Source of the DNA: CAZHCA01 sp964530825
GTDB taxonomy: Bacteria; Bacteroidota; Bacteroidia; Chitinophagales; Saprospiraceae
DNA: 64,000 nt
Assembly (NCBI GenBank): GCA_964530825.1
Contig: CAZHCA010000012.1
Coordinates: 62,001 to 126,000, forward strand
Direction: 5' to 3'
The notes below the pieces were generated by a model that saw nothing but the letters and a program-made list of their open reading frames with translations, did no database searches and was not told the DNA's origin. Position numbers and translations under genes: made by a program. Positions 43,053-52,584 of the stretch are shown one piece after another; positions within the stretch are counted from its first letter, which is position 1, and each line of letters opens with the position of its first letter.

Positions 43053-44463
43053 AGAGTTTTTCTTCGATAATGGAAAGGATCATCCGGTCACGGGTAAAAG
43101 ATTGTTCGTCTTGCTGTACGAAGTGTCGAATATTTTTTGCACCAACGGCTATTCGCAAAAAAGAACGGTCACCGTAACGCACCGGTTGGCCGATATTGAC
43201 TCTACGAAAATCGTGAGCAGATGCATAATCATCCTTTACAATTGAAAAATACAGCGCCTTCAGTTCATCGTGGTCGAGGTACCGGTCTTCGTAGCGCAAC
43301 CGGAAAGAAATGATCGAGCTATTTGTCAAATTTTGATCGGGCATCAATTCAAAACAAGGACGGCTTTCGATTTCTTTTAGCATGCACTTCGACCAGCACT
43401 CAATTTTTTCCCGCACCAACCTCTTTGATAAAGACTGGTAGCGATTGATTTCCGCCAGGGCAACCGCCCAACGAAGAGCGCCGGCCTGATTGATGGTTGC
43501 TGGAAAAGGGGCCAGGTTTTGCAGCGCAGGAGGCATATCGTAACGGCTGAATACGGAACCGAAACCTTTGACGGAAGACCAGTCCTGTGCTTTTCGCAGC
43601 CGGCTGGTAAGTGCTTCTGGCACTAAAAAAGCGCCGCAAAAAGGGGGCGCTTGGTAAAACTTCGAACCGGTAATCATCAGTAATGCACCCTTGGCCAAAA
43701 GGGTATTGATCAGGCTGCGGCGGTGGCGGAACTGGCACAGGTCTACCGTGAATAATACATTATCAGCCTGCACTTGATCGATCAGGCTTAGGTTTTCTTC
43801 GATACCCGACTTGCTACCATACACCAGGTTGATAACAATGAAGTGCTCGGCGTGGGTACGGACCAATTCCCTGATGGATTGCTGATGATCCAGAATAGCT
43901 CCCGATGCGGAGCGCGCGTTAAAAAAGACGGTCTTCGGCACCGTTCCTTCGACTAACCGCGATCCCTTGGGTACCCACTCACCAAACTGATTGTAGTTAG
44001 CATAAAATTGCCCCTGAGCAGCCAAGCGGGTACCTGAGCCCAGTTCTTCCAGACAGGTTATGATGTTCAAAACGGGGCGCTTTGGCTCCAGCAAGCGGTG
44101 AAACATCAGTGGCAAAAATACCAAGTCCGTTCCCGAGGGGCTAAAGAAGACCTCAAATGCACTTGCTTCCGGCGGATTCATCAGGCCTTGCAGGGTTTGG
44201 CGATTGGATTCGATCAGCCTTTTCCAGTCCTGAACTTCGATATTTTCCCGAAGTAGTTGTTGCAAAAGCGTCACATCTTCGGCACGGGCGGGATTACCCG
44301 TACACGAGCCGCGATTGACCACGTCGTTATTGACCAGTGGCGTTCCGTACCTGGTGAGGCCTTCGTCGTCGAGGAAGATTCGTTCGTCGGCCCCTTCCGA
44401 TAGCAAAATATTTAAATCTTTGACTGCACTCTGCTCTGGGGCAGCTGTGTGTGGTTTCTTCAT
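42994..44463 (-). CDS. Fold-type I PLP-dependent enzyme of unknown specificity
   Basis: A 489-residue enzyme of the aspartate-aminotransferase fold. ATG 44463 overlaps the upstream stop by ATGA (44463-44460), favouring it over the ATG at 44472. A phosphate-binding SPSGTD lies at about 108-113, the pyridine-binding Asp is D241 in FTVDLCQ, and the PLP lysine is about K268 in ITGSKFYQAPPFCGAF. The sequence resembles group II decarboxylase/desulfurase-like members rather than standard transaminases, and no persulfide Cys loop is evident. Middle gene of the AsnB-like/PLP/decarboxylase unit. Reaction unknown: transamination, decarboxylation or lyase chemistry are possible. Confidence 0.7.
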   Translation of the reverse strand: MKKPHTAAPEQSAVKDLNILLSEGADERIFLDDEGLTRYGTPLVNNDVVNRGSCTGNPARAEDVTLLQQLLRENIEVQDWKRLIESNRQTLQGLMNPPEASAFEVFFSPSGTDLVFLPLMFHRLLEPKRPVLNIITCLEELGSGTRLAAQGQFYANYNQFGEWVPKGSRLVEGTVPKTVFFNARSASGAILDHQQSIRELVRTHAEHFIVINLVYGSKSGIEENLSLIDQVQADNVLFTVDLCQFRHRRSLINTLLAKGALLMITGSKFYQAPPFCGAFLVPEALTSRLRKAQDWSSVKGFGSVFSRYDMPPALQNLAPFPATINQAGALRWAVALAEINRYQSLSKRLVREKIECWSKCMLKEIESRPCFELMPDQNLTNSSIISFRLRYEDRYLDHDELKALYFSIVKDDYASAHDFRRVNIGQPVRYGDRSFLRIAVGAKNIRHFVQQDEQSFTRDRMILSIIEEKLYATYANLSQPSSVDLPASD

Positions 44464-45926
44464 AATTGCCATTTGGTAGCGTACCGCTTATAGAACTGGT
44501 AAATCCCCAGCCGTTTACCCAAGCGGATGAGTTGAATTTTTAAGGTAGGATTATAGGGATACCGATTAAGGCCAGGAGCCATCCGGTCTATAAAGAGCCG
44601 GTACAACTGATGATTCTGCTTATCCCGGAATTTGGGAGGCGCGTGAAGCAATGTTTGCATGAGTTGTCGACAATTAAAGGGCGAAAAAACATTACCGACA
44701 AAAGTAGTGTATTGCATATTCTGGGCTGCAAAATTGGTAACGTTTTGCTCCCAGTGCGCCAGGTCGCGAAGATCATAACCATAGCTCTGTTCCAATCGAG
44801 AAAGCTCCTGGTACTTTTCTTCGAAGTGGTCTTCTACATAGGCAAAAGCAGGAAATCCGGCCGCCTTAGTCAAGGAGCGCCCGTCGTTAACCAATGCCTC
44901 CCCGTAGTAGCGTTTGCAGACCTCACTGATCGTACCGATCAGCTGCAAATCTTTTTCCCGGTCAAAATTACGAAAGTAACCATTGAAGAAGGTCGGTAAT
45001 CGACGCGTGGGAACTAAATCGTAGGATCTACTGAAGAGGTCTTTTTCCGGCACTTCGACAGCTTCCTCGATCCGATATTGTTGGTAATCTAAATGAAAAT
45101 CCCTGGCTATACGCGGAGGTATTTGAAAATCAGGGCGTTGCTTTTTACGGGACAACCGGTAAAAGGTGTAATAATGAACGTCATCAGCCAATGCTTCTGT
45201 AGCGGCTACTAAAGTACGGCTATCCAGTCCGGCTGTGAAAGCACAATTCAGCTGAAAGCGCCGATTAGCTGCGGTCAGAATGTTTTCCCAGTAAAAGGCC
45301 AACCGATCGATACATTGCTCGGGGCCTATCTCAGCGCGCGCGGTTCGCGGAAAGATACGCTCCAGTGTACCATTGGGTAAAATCAGACGATGATTGGGTA
45401 ACAGTTGCTTAACCTGCCGGTATTGGGTTAAAAATCCAAGTCGTATTAACTGCTTTGAAAAAAAAGGGCTTTGGTAAAAATCTGTGGCTTTGTGGTTGTG
45501 GTTGGGCACTACCTCCACCACGGATTTAATTAAAGCCGGGTCAGTAGCTACGGCAAAGCATGTTCCTTCCTGGAGGCAGACAAAGGCTTTTCGGGTTGCT
45601 CCGGCGTCGGGATACAGCGTCACCCTTTTGTCCTGCTTCCGAATCAATAGCCAACTTCCGCACCATTGATCGGTCTCTTCTAATAAGTCATTTTCAGGAT
45701 TGGTCAGCCGCTCCAGCATCTCGGGTTCCGAAAGCATGGCATCGCAACTGTGAAAAGCAAACCCGAGCAATACGTAGCAGACCCCGTTTTTTGCAAGCGT
45801 ATGCATGCCCAGATCCGGCGCGTGAAACAGGGTATACTGACCTAGCTTTATGGACGACCATGACTTTTGAAACCGGTGGGCAGCACTGGTTTCGATGAGC
45901 AAGAATTGGCGGGAAAAAAGATACAT
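44460..45926 (-). CDS. Asparagine-synthetase-like ATP-PPase protein without glutaminase Cys
   Basis: A 488-residue protein. I place the start at ATG 45926 (MYLFSRQFLLIE); the frame is open to 45977. The N-terminal half has the shape of an AsnB Ntn domain (GSWLLIRKQDKRVTLYPDAG...FAVATDPALI) but lacks Cys2, so it should not hydrolyse glutamine. The synthetase half carries an altered PP-loop, AFTAGLDSRTLVAA, at about 228-241, which keeps Asp and Ser. Comparable glutaminase-dead AsnB relatives form amide bonds or beta-lactams with other nucleophiles. It is first in the three-gene unit, 103 bp after the BCCT gene and separated from it by a terminator-like hairpin. Confidence 0.72.
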   Translation of the reverse strand: MYLFSRQFLLIETSAAHRFQKSWSSIKLGQYTLFHAPDLGMHTLAKNGVCYVLLGFAFHSCDAMLSEPEMLERLTNPENDLLEETDQWCGSWLLIRKQDKRVTLYPDAGATRKAFVCLQEGTCFAVATDPALIKSVVEVVPNHNHKATDFYQSPFFSKQLIRLGFLTQYRQVKQLLPNHRLILPNGTLERIFPRTARAEIGPEQCIDRLAFYWENILTAANRRFQLNCAFTAGLDSRTLVAATEALADDVHYYTFYRLSRKKQRPDFQIPPRIARDFHLDYQQYRIEEAVEVPEKDLFSRSYDLVPTRRLPTFFNGYFRNFDREKDLQLIGTISEVCKRYYGEALVNDGRSLTKAAGFPAFAYVEDHFEEKYQELSRLEQSYGYDLRDLAHWEQNVTNFAAQNMQYTTFVGNVFSPFNCRQLMQTLLHAPPKFRDKQNHQLYRLFIDRMAPGLNRYPYNPTLKIQLIRLGKRLGIYQFYKRYATKWQL

Positions 45927-45954
45927 ATAGGAGTTTGAGACGCGGATCAAATAT

Positions 45955-45983
45955 ACAAAAACCGGGCAAATAGCCACCCGGGT
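45955..45983 (-). terminator. Weak terminator of the BCCT gene
   Basis: On the minus strand, CCGGG near 45982-45978 pairs with CCCGG at 45966-45962 across about 10 bases, followed by five T residues. It suggests the three-gene cluster is transcribed from its own promoter. Confidence 0.5.
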
Positions 45984-46029
45984 AAAAGGGAGCGTGGAAA
46001 GTAGTGCCCTTAGTTATGTTTACTCGGTT

Positions 46030-47565
46030 TTATGAGTGTAAAGGCAACTCTGCCCGTAATCCACGATACAGGCTAAAGCACAAGATGAGCAAGAGCAATG
46101 CAAAGGGAAATCCGGTGGTGATACTAGCCGCCTGCAGTGCCGATAATCCGCCGCCCAGTAATAAGGTGGCAGCCATCGCGCCTTCCGTCGTAGCCCAAAA
46201 AATGCGCTGGCCTACTGGCGCGTCCAGCTTACCACCCGCTGTGATGTTGTCAATAACCAGAGAGCCACTATCAGATGAGGTAACGAAAAAACTAGCCACC
46301 AAAACGATACCCACGATCGAAGTTACGCGCGACCAGGGGAATTGTTCCAGCACGACGAACAGCGCGGTGGAGATATCGGTCTCAACCGCCGAAGAAATAT
46401 CTGCCTTCCCTTGAAACTCGAGCCAAAAGGCCGTCCCGCCGAAGATGCTCATCCAAACAAACGTGAGCAGGGAAGGAATTAGAATCACCCCCAGAACAAA
46501 TTCCCGGATTGTGCGCCCCCTCGAAATACGGGCAATAAACATCCCGACAAACGGACCCCACGAAATCCACCACGCCCAATAGAATATCGACCAGCCGCGG
46601 AAAAAACTGGCCTGCTCAGCATAAGCCCCGCGAAAGGACGCAATGGAAAAGAAGTCACCCAGGTAGCCACCAATATGCTCCACAGTGCCATCGAGCAGAT
46701 AAACGGTAGGGCCCAAAAATAGCACGAGCAGGAGAAGCAAGGCGCTCAGCCGGATATTGAGCACGCTCAGGTTGCGAATACCGCGGTCTAACCCAAAAAT
46801 TACCGAGGTCGTCGCCGCTGCCGTTACCGCTCCAATAATAATGACCTGGGCCAAGGTACCATTGGACCATCCAAATAGAAATTGAAGCCCGGAAGCTACT
46901 TGCTGGGCGCCGAAGCCCAGCGTGGTCGCCAGACCAGATAAGGTTGCCACGACCGCAATAACATCGATCAGGCTGCCCCAAGGACCATAGATTCGATTAC
47001 CCAGCAAGGGATAGAAGGCAGCGCGGATGGTTAGCGGTAATCCTCGGTTAAAGGCAAAGAAAGCCAAAGCTAGGCCGATAAGGCAGTAGATCCCCCAGAC
47101 ATGGAACCCGTAGTGAAAATAGGTTATTTGCATAGCCGTCTCGGCCGCAGCAGGCGTTTTGGCTTCGCCAAAAGGCGGTTGCGCAAAATGCAACATAGGT
47201 TCAGCAACACTGAAGAAAAGCAGCCCGATACCCATCCCAGCAGAAAAAAGCATCGCCAGCCAGGAGAACCTCGAAAAATCGGGCCGGGTATCGGGTCCTC
47301 CCAACCGAATACGTCCGAAAGGACCCAAACCGAAATAGAGCGTTACCCCAAGGAAAATGTTGATGCATATTATCAAAAACCAACCCAAGCGCTCGGAGAT
47401 GGCCGTACGCACATTTCCGAAGACCTCGGCCATGGGCTCCCCGACAATGAGCGTCACTGCTATAAAAACTACTAGGATTGCGGCGGCTGGCCAGAAAACC
47501 GGCGGATAAATATCAAAATATCGCGAGCGTACGTTGGGCCGCTGCTGGCCGACAGGCTTGTTCAT
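46030..47565 (-). CDS. BCCT family betaine/choline/carnitine transporter
   Basis: A 511-residue secondary transporter with twelve predicted membrane helices for sodium- or proton-coupled uptake of quaternary ammonium compounds, used for osmoprotection or as substrates. The signature region YWAWWISWGPFVGMFIARISRGRTIREFV is present, as are MGIGLLFFSVAEP and the Trp-rich substrate box. Starts at ATG 47565. Direction is the same as the cluster below it, but the hairpin between argues against one transcript. Confidence 0.9.
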   Translation of the reverse strand: MNKPVGQQRPNVRSRYFDIYPPVFWPAAAILVVFIAVTLIVGEPMAEVFGNVRTAISERLGWFLIICINIFLGVTLYFGLGPFGRIRLGGPDTRPDFSRFSWLAMLFSAGMGIGLLFFSVAEPMLHFAQPPFGEAKTPAAAETAMQITYFHYGFHVWGIYCLIGLALAFFAFNRGLPLTIRAAFYPLLGNRIYGPWGSLIDVIAVVATLSGLATTLGFGAQQVASGLQFLFGWSNGTLAQVIIIGAVTAAATTSVIFGLDRGIRNLSVLNIRLSALLLLLVLFLGPTVYLLDGTVEHIGGYLGDFFSIASFRGAYAEQASFFRGWSIFYWAWWISWGPFVGMFIARISRGRTIREFVLGVILIPSLLTFVWMSIFGGTAFWLEFQGKADISSAVETDISTALFVVLEQFPWSRVTSIVGIVLVASFFVTSSDSGSLVIDNITAGGKLDAPVGQRIFWATTEGAMAATLLLGGGLSALQAASITTGFPFALLLLILCFSLYRGLRAELPLHS

Positions 47566-47700
47566 GATGGGTGATTAGATTTGGCAAACTGGTTTGGTAA
47601 CAGGAGCTAGTGCGGATAGTTCCCAGGATGGAATCAGTCAGGCGTAAAAACCTGGGCTATTCGGCCCTCTATAACGGAAGCAACCAACTTAACGGTTGTA

Positions 47701-48417
47701 TTATAATTCACTGGCTGTCGATTTAGTCGCTCCCTGCTCCGTTGAGGTGGGTATTTGCTGCGGGAGCCAAAAACTGGCGTACACGAGATTCAGGAAAAAA
47801 CCAAAAACAAAGGTCATCCCCCAGGTATGTGGGTGCCTCAAAGGATGCAGAAACCGATCGCCTATCTCCATTAATAACGGCAGTGGCTGGGTGAAGACGT
47901 CCCAGCTATTAAAGCGCAGGTAACGGCCGATATATACTCCGAAGGCACTGAGAAAGAGCAACCCAACAATGAGTAAGCGCGTGCGCCAGACGCCATAGCG
48001 CGGCGCCCACTCTTGCTCCAGCCGCCGCAGGCTGTAAAACCCATACAGCATGCCTGCCCAGGCATAACTCAGAATGAGTACCGTGTCGTACCAAATAATC
48101 GAACCGCGATTATACTTGAGGTGAAAAAGGTCGGTAAAGATATAGGGCGCGTTGGGAAAAAATAACAGCCAAACAACCAAAGCCAGCGTGCTGCGGCCAT
48201 TATGTCGCTGCAGGCTTCCCGAGGGAAGCAATCTTAAGGTCCAATAAGGTATGGCCGCCAGGAAAAGATTCCAAACCAGGAATGCGTAAGTCAACGACCC
48301 GGTAAAAACCATCCGCACGGCCAAAAGCAGGACAGCGAAAGCGGCGGTCAAGATCAACAGCCACCGTTCGGAAGTAAGAAGCCTAGGGTTAAAAGTCACA
48401 GAAATCAGGGATTTCAT
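47701..48417 (-). CDS. DUF1361 membrane protein
   Basis: A 238-residue protein with about six to seven transmembrane helices. ATG 48417 is chosen over the in-frame TTG at 48441. The signature LVWNLFLAAIPYWT and LFFPNAPYIFTDLFHL, plus GVYIGRYLRFNSWD, is diagnostic of DUF1361. Function unknown; the family is widespread in Bacteroidota. Confidence 0.85.
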   Translation of the reverse strand: MKSLISVTFNPRLLTSERWLLILTAAFAVLLLAVRMVFTGSLTYAFLVWNLFLAAIPYWTLRLLPSGSLQRHNGRSTLALVVWLLFFPNAPYIFTDLFHLKYNRGSIIWYDTVLILSYAWAGMLYGFYSLRRLEQEWAPRYGVWRTRLLIVGLLFLSAFGVYIGRYLRFNSWDVFTQPLPLLMEIGDRFLHPLRHPHTWGMTFVFGFFLNLVYASFWLPQQIPTSTEQGATKSTASEL

Positions 48418-48502
48418 GGCGCCGGTTACTTGGAGCGACAACTAGCTTAGAAAAAACAATTGCTATTTCGCTATCTCCGGTCACTTTTGCAAGGTGAGAA
48501 GC

Positions 48503-48546
48503 ATCCGGTTACTGGAAAGCCAGCTGTTGACTTTCCAGCACCGGAT
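48503..48546 (-). terminator. Two-tier hairpin after the carboxylase gene
   Basis: Outer arms ATCCGGT (48503-48509) and ACCGGAT (48540-48546) enclose an inner 8-bp stem CTGGAAAG (48512-48519) with CTTTCCAG (48531-48538). It lies 19 bases after the carboxylase stop on the minus strand. T-tract is poor, so it may stabilise the transcript as much as end it. Confidence 0.6.
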
Positions 48547-48564
48547 TAATAAGGATAGATGATG

Positions 48565-50106
48565 CTATAACGGAATATTGCCGTGCTTCTTTTTCGGCAA
48601 AATGGCTACCTTATTCTCAAGCATGGCGAAAGCTTTGATCAATTTGCGTCGCGTATCGGCGGGATCGATGACCTCGTCGATAAACCCTCGGGCGGCTGCC
48701 CGATAAGGATGCGCAAATTTTTCCTGGTATTCGCCTTCCTTTTCTTTGAGCATGGCTTCCGGATCGTCCGAAGCGGCAATCTCGCGCCGGAAAATAATTT
48801 CCGAGGCGCCCTTGGCACCCATCACGGCAATTTCCGCTGAAGGCCAAGCAAAGTTCATGTCGGCACCGATATGTTTAGAATTCATCACATCGTAAGCACC
48901 ACCGTAAGCTTTACGGGTAATGACCGTTACGCGGGGCACAGTAGCCTCGCTGAAAGCATAGAGTAGTTTGGCGCCGTTCACAATAATGCCGTTCCACTCC
49001 TGGTCGGTACCGGGCAGAAAACCGGGTACATCGACCAGTACTAACAAGGGAATATTAAAGCAATCGCAAAAGCGAACGAAACGGGCACCTTTCTTGGAAC
49101 TATCTACGTCAAGTACACCGGCCAAACTCATGGGCTGGTTACCAACTACGCCTACACTGCGCCCCCCTAAGCGGGCAAATCCTACGACGATATTATCGGC
49201 GTAATCGCGGTGAATCTCCATGAAACTGTCTTCGTCGGCCAACCCTTTCACGACATCGCGAATATCATAAGGCTGGTTGGTGTTTGGGGGCACAATATCG
49301 CGCAGTTTCGGACGGTATTCATCCTTGAGTTCATAGGGGAATTTATTCGGTACATCCTCGCAGTTCTGGGGCATGTAGCTAAGTAGCCGCTTGACCTGTT
49401 CGATGCAGTCGATATCGTTGACGGCCGTCAAATGGGTCACCCCCGATTTAACGCCGTGGGCACTGGCACCTCCCAGTTCTTCGGCTGTTACCTCTTCGTT
49501 GGTCACCGTTTTGACAACGTTGGGGCCGGTCACAAACATGTAAGAGGTGCCTTCTACCATGACCGTAAAATCGGTCATGGCGGGGGAGTAAACTGCTCCA
49601 CCAGCGCAGGGCCCCATAATGGCGGAGATCTGGGGTACAACTCCTGATGCCATCACGTTACGGAAGAAAATATCGGCGTAACCACCTAAGGAACTGACCC
49701 CCTCCTGGATACGTGCGCCACCCGAGTCGTTGAGCCCGATCAGCGGGGCGCCGTTTTGGACGGCCAAGTCCATCACTTTGCATATTTTCTCGGCGTGGGT
49801 TTCGGAAAGGGAGCCTCCAAAAACGGTGAAGTCCTGGGCAAAAACGTAGACCAGCCGACTATCGATGGTTCCGTAGCCGGTCACCACACCATCACCCAGA
49901 ATTCGTTGCTGGTCCATTCCGAAATCATTACAACGGTGTTGCACCAGCATGCCGATTTCTTCGAAGGAGTTATCGTCGAGTAGAAAGTGGATACGCTCGC
50001 GGGCGGTGAGCTTGCCCTTGCCGTGTTGAGCGTCGATACGTTTTTGGCCACCGCCGATTTGTGCTTCGGCGAGCTTTTCTTGCAATAGATCGAGCTTTTC
50101 TTTCAT
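48565..50106 (-). CDS. Acyl-CoA carboxylase carboxyltransferase (beta) subunit
   Basis: A 513-residue subunit of the propionyl-/acetyl-CoA carboxylase type, transferring the carboxyl from biotin to acyl-CoA. Typical segments are GKGKLTARERIHFLLD, FTVFGGSLSE, LNDSGGARIQEGV, GPCAGGAVYSPA and KAYGGAYDVMNSKHIGAD. Propionyl-CoA specificity is likely from overall resemblance to PccB. The biotin carboxylase/BCCP subunit is not in the window. It follows a GT-C/TPR gene by 14 bp. Confidence 0.9.
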   Translation of the reverse strand: MKEKLDLLQEKLAEAQIGGGQKRIDAQHGKGKLTARERIHFLLDDNSFEEIGMLVQHRCNDFGMDQQRILGDGVVTGYGTIDSRLVYVFAQDFTVFGGSLSETHAEKICKVMDLAVQNGAPLIGLNDSGGARIQEGVSSLGGYADIFFRNVMASGVVPQISAIMGPCAGGAVYSPAMTDFTVMVEGTSYMFVTGPNVVKTVTNEEVTAEELGGASAHGVKSGVTHLTAVNDIDCIEQVKRLLSYMPQNCEDVPNKFPYELKDEYRPKLRDIVPPNTNQPYDIRDVVKGLADEDSFMEIHRDYADNIVVGFARLGGRSVGVVGNQPMSLAGVLDVDSSKKGARFVRFCDCFNIPLLVLVDVPGFLPGTDQEWNGIIVNGAKLLYAFSEATVPRVTVITRKAYGGAYDVMNSKHIGADMNFAWPSAEIAVMGAKGASEIIFRREIAASDDPEAMLKEKEGEYQEKFAHPYRAAARGFIDEVIDPADTRRKLIKAFAMLENKVAILPKKKHGNIPL

Positions 50107-50120
50107 AAGGCTTGGTGTGT

Positions 50121-52388
50121 TTATAGTTGTGCGGCTACCTGGCGGAACATTTGTGCATTCTGCCGGTCGCCAATTTGTTCATACAAGTCGGCCGCCAATA
50201 AATAACCTGCTTTGAAGTTGGGGTTGATTTCTAAAGCTTTCCGGATACTCTGGATAGCTAAGCTCACGTTGTTTTGGGCTTGGTAAATCACTGCCAGGTA
50301 GTAGTAGCCAGTGAAAAAGCCAGGATCGATCGCCACAGCTTCCGTAAAATACTGGCTGGCTTCGGCCAAGTTCCCAGATTGGTAATAGGCCAACCCGATG
50401 TAATAGTAAGCGTATACATTGTCGGGAGCCAATTGCAAAACCCGCTGGCCCGCATCAATAGCCTCGCGGAAACGGCCGCGGTTCATTTGCGCATTAGCCA
50501 AGCCTAGCCAAGCCACATCGTTCTTGGGATAGCGCTGGGTTTCCTGTTGGTAAAATTGGATGGCCTCTTCCCAACGACCGGCAGCAGTAGCTGCTTCGGC
50601 TTTAAAAATAGCTTTTTCACTACCGTCTTCAATAGCGACTAAGGGCACACCATTGGCTGTAATTTCACCCATAGCACGGCCGTTCGGCCAGGCGTCAGAC
50701 CGCAATAAACCACCGTCCAGATGCCGGGACCCGAAAATGCCGTAATCCCAATCCTGGTCGTACCGATCTCCGGTGCGAACATATTTGACGCGTACTTTAC
50801 CATCAAAGTAATTCCGGGCGTAGCGGTCCACGTTGTATTGAAAGTTACTGCCGATCACTACAGTATCCTGCATATTCTTGCTGATCTTGCCTTCCTTTTC
50901 CAGCCAATCTACAGCACGCTGCATGCTCACTCCCCAGTAATCGGTCTCGTAGTAGCCATAGGCGCCTTTTATTCCGCCCCCAATGAGGTTGAAATATACG
51001 TAAGGGTAGCGCGGATTACGGATGATAAAAATCAATGATTCCAATAAAAGTAGGCCTAATACACCGTAAACAGCATATCGGCCCGCCGAGCGGGGGGGGA
51101 ATCTTTTTTCCAATTCTAGCCAGAAGAGCGCCGCAACAATAGCCACTCCGGGGAAAATGAAAAGCAGGTGACGCCAGCCGTCGTAAAGATATGATTCGTT
51201 GATAATGATGTAAGCAACGGGAAAAACGGCCGCAAAATAGGCTAGCAATACGGGCAAAGGCTGGTACCGCTTGAAGAGGTTGCGGATAAAAAGGAAACTG
51301 CCGAAAAAACCGACCAAAATAAAAAACGGATTGGTCTTTAGCATCCACACAATTGGGTAATACCAGGGCAGACTAGTCGACATAATTCGCTCGCCCATAA
51401 ACAGCACCTTGATACCAATGCTAAACTTGGAAAACTCCCGCAAGGAATAAAGCGGATAGTTAACCGGATCGGCCAGTGCCGCAGGCCAAAACAATATTCC
51501 CAGCAAGTAACCTACCAGGCCGACGCCCAGGAAGTAAGCAGCATAACGGCCTACTAAACTGGTTTTGGTAGTCAGGCCCTTCCAGCCGTTTTTAAACAAG
51601 AAATCCAACCCGGCAAATAACCCGACATACCCAAACAACAGCAAACCGCCCGAGCGTACACCCAGCGCAATCCCGATTCCGGAGGCCAGTCCGAACAGAT
51701 GCCCCCATTTAGGTCTGGGCATACCCTGCAGTGATTTGGTCAGGTAGTACATGGCAATTGCAAAACCGGCCGCAAAGGGAATGTCTTTGGGGTTCATGGA
51801 GGTATGCCCCAAGAAGCGGGGCGATAGAAACATAAATACCAATGTCAGGATCGCTGCGCGCCAGCCGGCAATCTCGCGTGCCAGCAAGGCGGTGAAGAGC
51901 ATGCATAAAAAGCCAAGCAGGGCATTGAAGACGTGGCGTACGTTGTGGTAGGCGCGGTCCATCTCGGTATATCCCAAAGCGGAATTTACCAGGCCGGTGA
52001 TCGTATCGAAAAAGCCCCCGTAAAAATGCATCCGGCCTTTTTCTACGTAAACGGCGGCAGTATCTTTACCGAAGGTGGTGTAATAATCCACCAAGAGCTC
52101 GGAGTAGTGATTCTGAAAATAATCGTCGGCATTGAAACCGGTACCCAATCCAATCAGAATCATCAAAATCAGGATGATGGCACTGCTCAACCAAAAAATC
52201 CTGCGTAACTGGGGGTCGCGCTTGCTGTCTACTTTAGGACGCTCGGTGAGGTTGCCGGCAGAAAAGAGATTAACGCGTTTGCTTTTGGCGGGTGGTTTCC
52301 TGCCCATTTTCTTGGTGGCCGTTTGTTGCTTAGCAGCTGGCTTTACCGGGCGCTTTTGACTCTTTTTTTGCTTTTTCTTCTGGCTCAT
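50121..52388 (-). CDS. GT-C-like membrane glycosyltransferase with C-terminal TPRs
   Basis: A 755-residue protein. The N-terminus is very basic and Lys/Gln-rich (about 1-60), probably cytoplasmic. About ten to eleven transmembrane helices follow. The first loop has FNADDYFQNHYSE and another SPRFLGHTSMNPKDIPFA, in the positions of the acidic catalytic loops of PMT/ArnT-type GT-C enzymes. From about residue 590, tandem TPRs (AQMNRGRFREAIDAGQRVLQL, YQSGNLAEASQYFTEAVAI) end the protein. Probably transfers a sugar from a polyprenyl carrier; acceptor unknown. Same strand, 14 bp before the carboxylase gene. Confidence 0.75.
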   Translation of the reverse strand: MSQKKKQKKSQKRPVKPAAKQQTATKKMGRKPPAKSKRVNLFSAGNLTERPKVDSKRDPQLRRIFWLSSAIILILMILIGLGTGFNADDYFQNHYSELLVDYYTTFGKDTAAVYVEKGRMHFYGGFFDTITGLVNSALGYTEMDRAYHNVRHVFNALLGFLCMLFTALLAREIAGWRAAILTLVFMFLSPRFLGHTSMNPKDIPFAAGFAIAMYYLTKSLQGMPRPKWGHLFGLASGIGIALGVRSGGLLLFGYVGLFAGLDFLFKNGWKGLTTKTSLVGRYAAYFLGVGLVGYLLGILFWPAALADPVNYPLYSLREFSKFSIGIKVLFMGERIMSTSLPWYYPIVWMLKTNPFFILVGFFGSFLFIRNLFKRYQPLPVLLAYFAAVFPVAYIIINESYLYDGWRHLLFIFPGVAIVAALFWLELEKRFPPRSAGRYAVYGVLGLLLLESLIFIIRNPRYPYVYFNLIGGGIKGAYGYYETDYWGVSMQRAVDWLEKEGKISKNMQDTVVIGSNFQYNVDRYARNYFDGKVRVKYVRTGDRYDQDWDYGIFGSRHLDGGLLRSDAWPNGRAMGEITANGVPLVAIEDGSEKAIFKAEAATAAGRWEEAIQFYQQETQRYPKNDVAWLGLANAQMNRGRFREAIDAGQRVLQLAPDNVYAYYYIGLAYYQSGNLAEASQYFTEAVAIDPGFFTGYYYLAVIYQAQNNVSLAIQSIRKALEINPNFKAGYLLAADLYEQIGDRQNAQMFRQVAAQL

Positions 52389-52584
52389 GAATCCTAGACT
52401 TTCATTCGGTCAAGGCGAAAGATAGGAATTTACGCATTAGGGATAAGTGGATTAGACCCTGCTTTTTTCATACTGCCTTTCAGCATTTCCCGAAGGAAGC
52501 AAGTTGCCGCCTCTGCGGCAAAAAAGCCAAAGCGCATACATTCCGCCCCAAAATCCTTATTTTAGGGTGCTAAAATTAAAACGC

